Shown here piece after piece: positions 59,573-60,762 of a DNA stretch of 60,762 nucleotides; the stretch's first letter is position 1; every line of letters begins with the position of its first letter. The DNA is from Oscillospiraceae bacterium (lineage in GTDB: Bacteria; Bacillota; Clostridia; Oscillospirales; Oscillospiraceae). The notes under the pieces were generated by a model. The model did no database searches, was not told the DNA's origin, and saw only the letters and a program-made list of their open reading frames with translations. A program made the position numbers and the translations under genes. The stretch spans positions 1 to 60,762 of the forward strand of contig JAFXTU010000061.1 of assembly GCA_017535635.1 (NCBI GenBank), written 5' to 3'.

Positions 59573-60762
59573 TCAGGCGTCGATGGTGGAAATGGTGAGA
59601 GTAGTCTCCTCCAGCACATCCAGCAGGACCCGCACCGTGTCCAGGGCAGTGAAGATGGTGACGTTGTTCTCCGTGGCCAGCTGCCGGATCTTCACCCCGT
59701 CGGTGGTCTCGGAAAGAGAGCTCAGGTCCCTGGTGTTGATGACGTAAGCGATGTGGCCCTGGCGGATGGCGTCGGGGATCTCCTCACTAGAGTCGCTGAT
59801 CTTCTGCAGGACGTGAGTGCGGATGCCGTTCTCCTTCAGGAAACGGGCGGTGCCGGCGGTGGCCTGGATGTTGAAGCCCAGGTTGTAGAAGCGCCGGATC
59901 AGGGGCAGGGCCTCGGGCTTGTCCTTGTCCGCCACGGTGACCAGAACGGTGCCGTAATTCTGGAGGCGCATCCCTGCCGCCTGGAGGGCCTTGTAGAGGG
60001 CCCGGTTCAGCTTGTCGTCGTAGCCGATGGCTTCGCCGGTGGACTTCATCTCCGGGGAGAGGTAGGCGTCCAGGCCCTTGATCTTGTTGAAGGAGAACAC
60101 CGGGACCTTCACATAGTGCCGCTTTTTCTCCTCCGGGTAAATGCCGAAGATGCCCTGCTCCTTGAGGCTCTTGCCCAGGATCGCCTCGGTGGCGATGTCC
60201 GCCAGGGAGTAGCCCGTGGCCTTGGAGAGGAAGGGCACCGTCCGGGAGGAGCGGGGATTCACTTCGATGATATAGACCTTCTCGTTCTCGTCCACGATGA
60301 ACTGGATGTTGTAGAGGCCCACGATGCCGATGCCCAGGCCCAGCTTTTTGGCGTACTGGAGGATGGTTCCCTTCACCTTGTCGGAGATGGAGAAGGCGGG
60401 ATAGACGCTGATGGAGTCCCCGGAGTGGATGCCGGTGCGCTCCACCAGCTCCATGATGCCGGGAACGAAGACGTCCACCCCGTCGCAGATGGCGTCCACC
60501 TCCACCTCCTTGCCCTGGATGTACTTGTCCACCAGGACGGGCTTGTCCGCGTCGATCTCCACGGCGGTTTTCAGATAGTGCCGGAGCTGCTCCTCATTGG
60601 CCACGATCTGCATGGCCCGGCCGCCCAGGACGAAGGAGGGCCTTACCAGCACCGGGTAGCCGATCCCGGCGGCGGCCCGGACGCCCGCCTCGATGTCCGT
60701 CACGGCCTCTCCGGGGGGCTGGGGGATATGCAGCTCCTCCAGGATCTTCTCGAAGCTGTCCC
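59573..60762 (-). CDS. carB: Carbamoyl-phosphate synthase large chain (C-terminal part)
   Basis: The last 396 codons of CarB; the gene continues past the right edge, so the N-terminal half is missing. Seen here are the second ATP-grasp domain (YPVLVRPSFVLGGRAM, IIEVNPRSSRTVPFLSKATG), the oligomerisation part and the C-terminal regulatory domain with its MGS fold (LVTVADKDKPEAL, NIQATAGTARFL). It supplies carbamoyl phosphate to PyrB at the other end of the operon. The promoter and any attenuator lie outside the window. Confidence 0.96.
   Translation of the reverse strand, partial: DSFEKILEELHIPQPPGEAVTDIEAGVRAAAGIGYPVLVRPSFVLGGRAMQIVANEEQLRHYLKTAVEIDADKPVLVDKYIQGKEVEVDAICDGVDVFVPGIMELVERTGIHSGDSISVYPAFSISDKVKGTILQYAKKLGLGIGIVGLYNIQFIVDENEKVYIIEVNPRSSRTVPFLSKATGYSLADIATEAILGKSLKEQGIFGIYPEEKKRHYVKVPVFSFNKIKGLDAYLSPEMKSTGEAIGYDDKLNRALYKALQAAGMRLQNYGTVLVTVADKDKPEALPLIRRFYNLGFNIQATAGTARFLKENGIRTHVLQKISDSSEEIPDAIRQGHIAYVINTRDLSSLSETTDGVKIRQLATENNVTIFTALDTVRVLLDVLEETTLTISTIDA

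Overview
The window is GC-rich (roughly 60% or more), densely packed bacterial DNA. Spore genes yabP and yabQ, a SpoIIQ-like protein, DivIVA and SepF, clostripain, long HPF, Hfq after MiaA, and anaerobic Fe-S enzymes together point to a spore-forming, anaerobic, high-GC member of the Clostridia (Oscillospiraceae/Ruminococcaceae type). The exact genus cannot be read from the sequence. Both edges cut genes: a P-loop kinase at the left and carB at the right.

Layout. 0-2 kb: partial kinase, a class-M-like sirtuin, tRNA-Ser(UGA) and a 147-bp tandem repeat made of hairpins. 1.9-7.9 kb: a hybrid histidine kinase with an HD-GYP response regulator, then a GntR(YtrA)-controlled ABC transporter with a palindromic operator on its promoter. 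8.0-12.5 kb: a six-gene leftward operon with sharply defined promoter and terminator (acyl-CoA-dehydratase-type activase, EF2568-like cysteine desulfurase, double-cubane-cluster-type reductase, DUF3343, YedF, DUF3343). It reads as an ATP-driven low-potential reductase bundled with a persulfide/selenide carrier relay and is the best candidate here for an under-described system. 12.6-17.5 kb: an Fe-S aldo/keto reductase, an unknown gene and a MOP-like molybdenum aldehyde oxidoreductase. 17.5-22 kb: a tandem pair of unusual MutS-like ATPases, then asnA. 22-27 kb: aquaporin, C39-like protease, polysaccharide deacetylase, DUF2461, CDF transporter, tRNA-Arg(CCG). 27-32.5 kb: trmL and the glycolytic run pgk-tpiA-gpmI-eno. 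32.5-37.6 kb: SpoIIQ-like protein, a split chromate transporter, a Card1-like CARF nuclease with no CRISPR nearby, a GNAT enzyme and a G5-M23 peptidase. 37.7-42.5 kb: yabP-yabQ-divIC-yabR in the Bacillus order, a candidate structured RNA, hpf, tex. 42.6-50.4 kb: NAT, tadA, an HD phosphohydrolase, miaA, hfq, a HlyD-like protein, yggS, sepF, divIVA and a diguanylate cyclase. 50.5-55.2 kb: clostripain-family protease, then an AT-richer patch with a RelE-type toxin-antitoxin pair and acetyltransferases. 55.2-60.8 kb: the pyr operon carB-pyrK-pyrD-pyrF-pyrE-pyrB-pyrI, read leftward.

Most operons are closed by perfect GC hairpins, and many promoters are near-consensus sigma-A types with 17-bp spacers; these promoters decide several start codons (17638, 33427). 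TTG and GTG starts are common. No insertion sequence, prophage or CRISPR array was seen.
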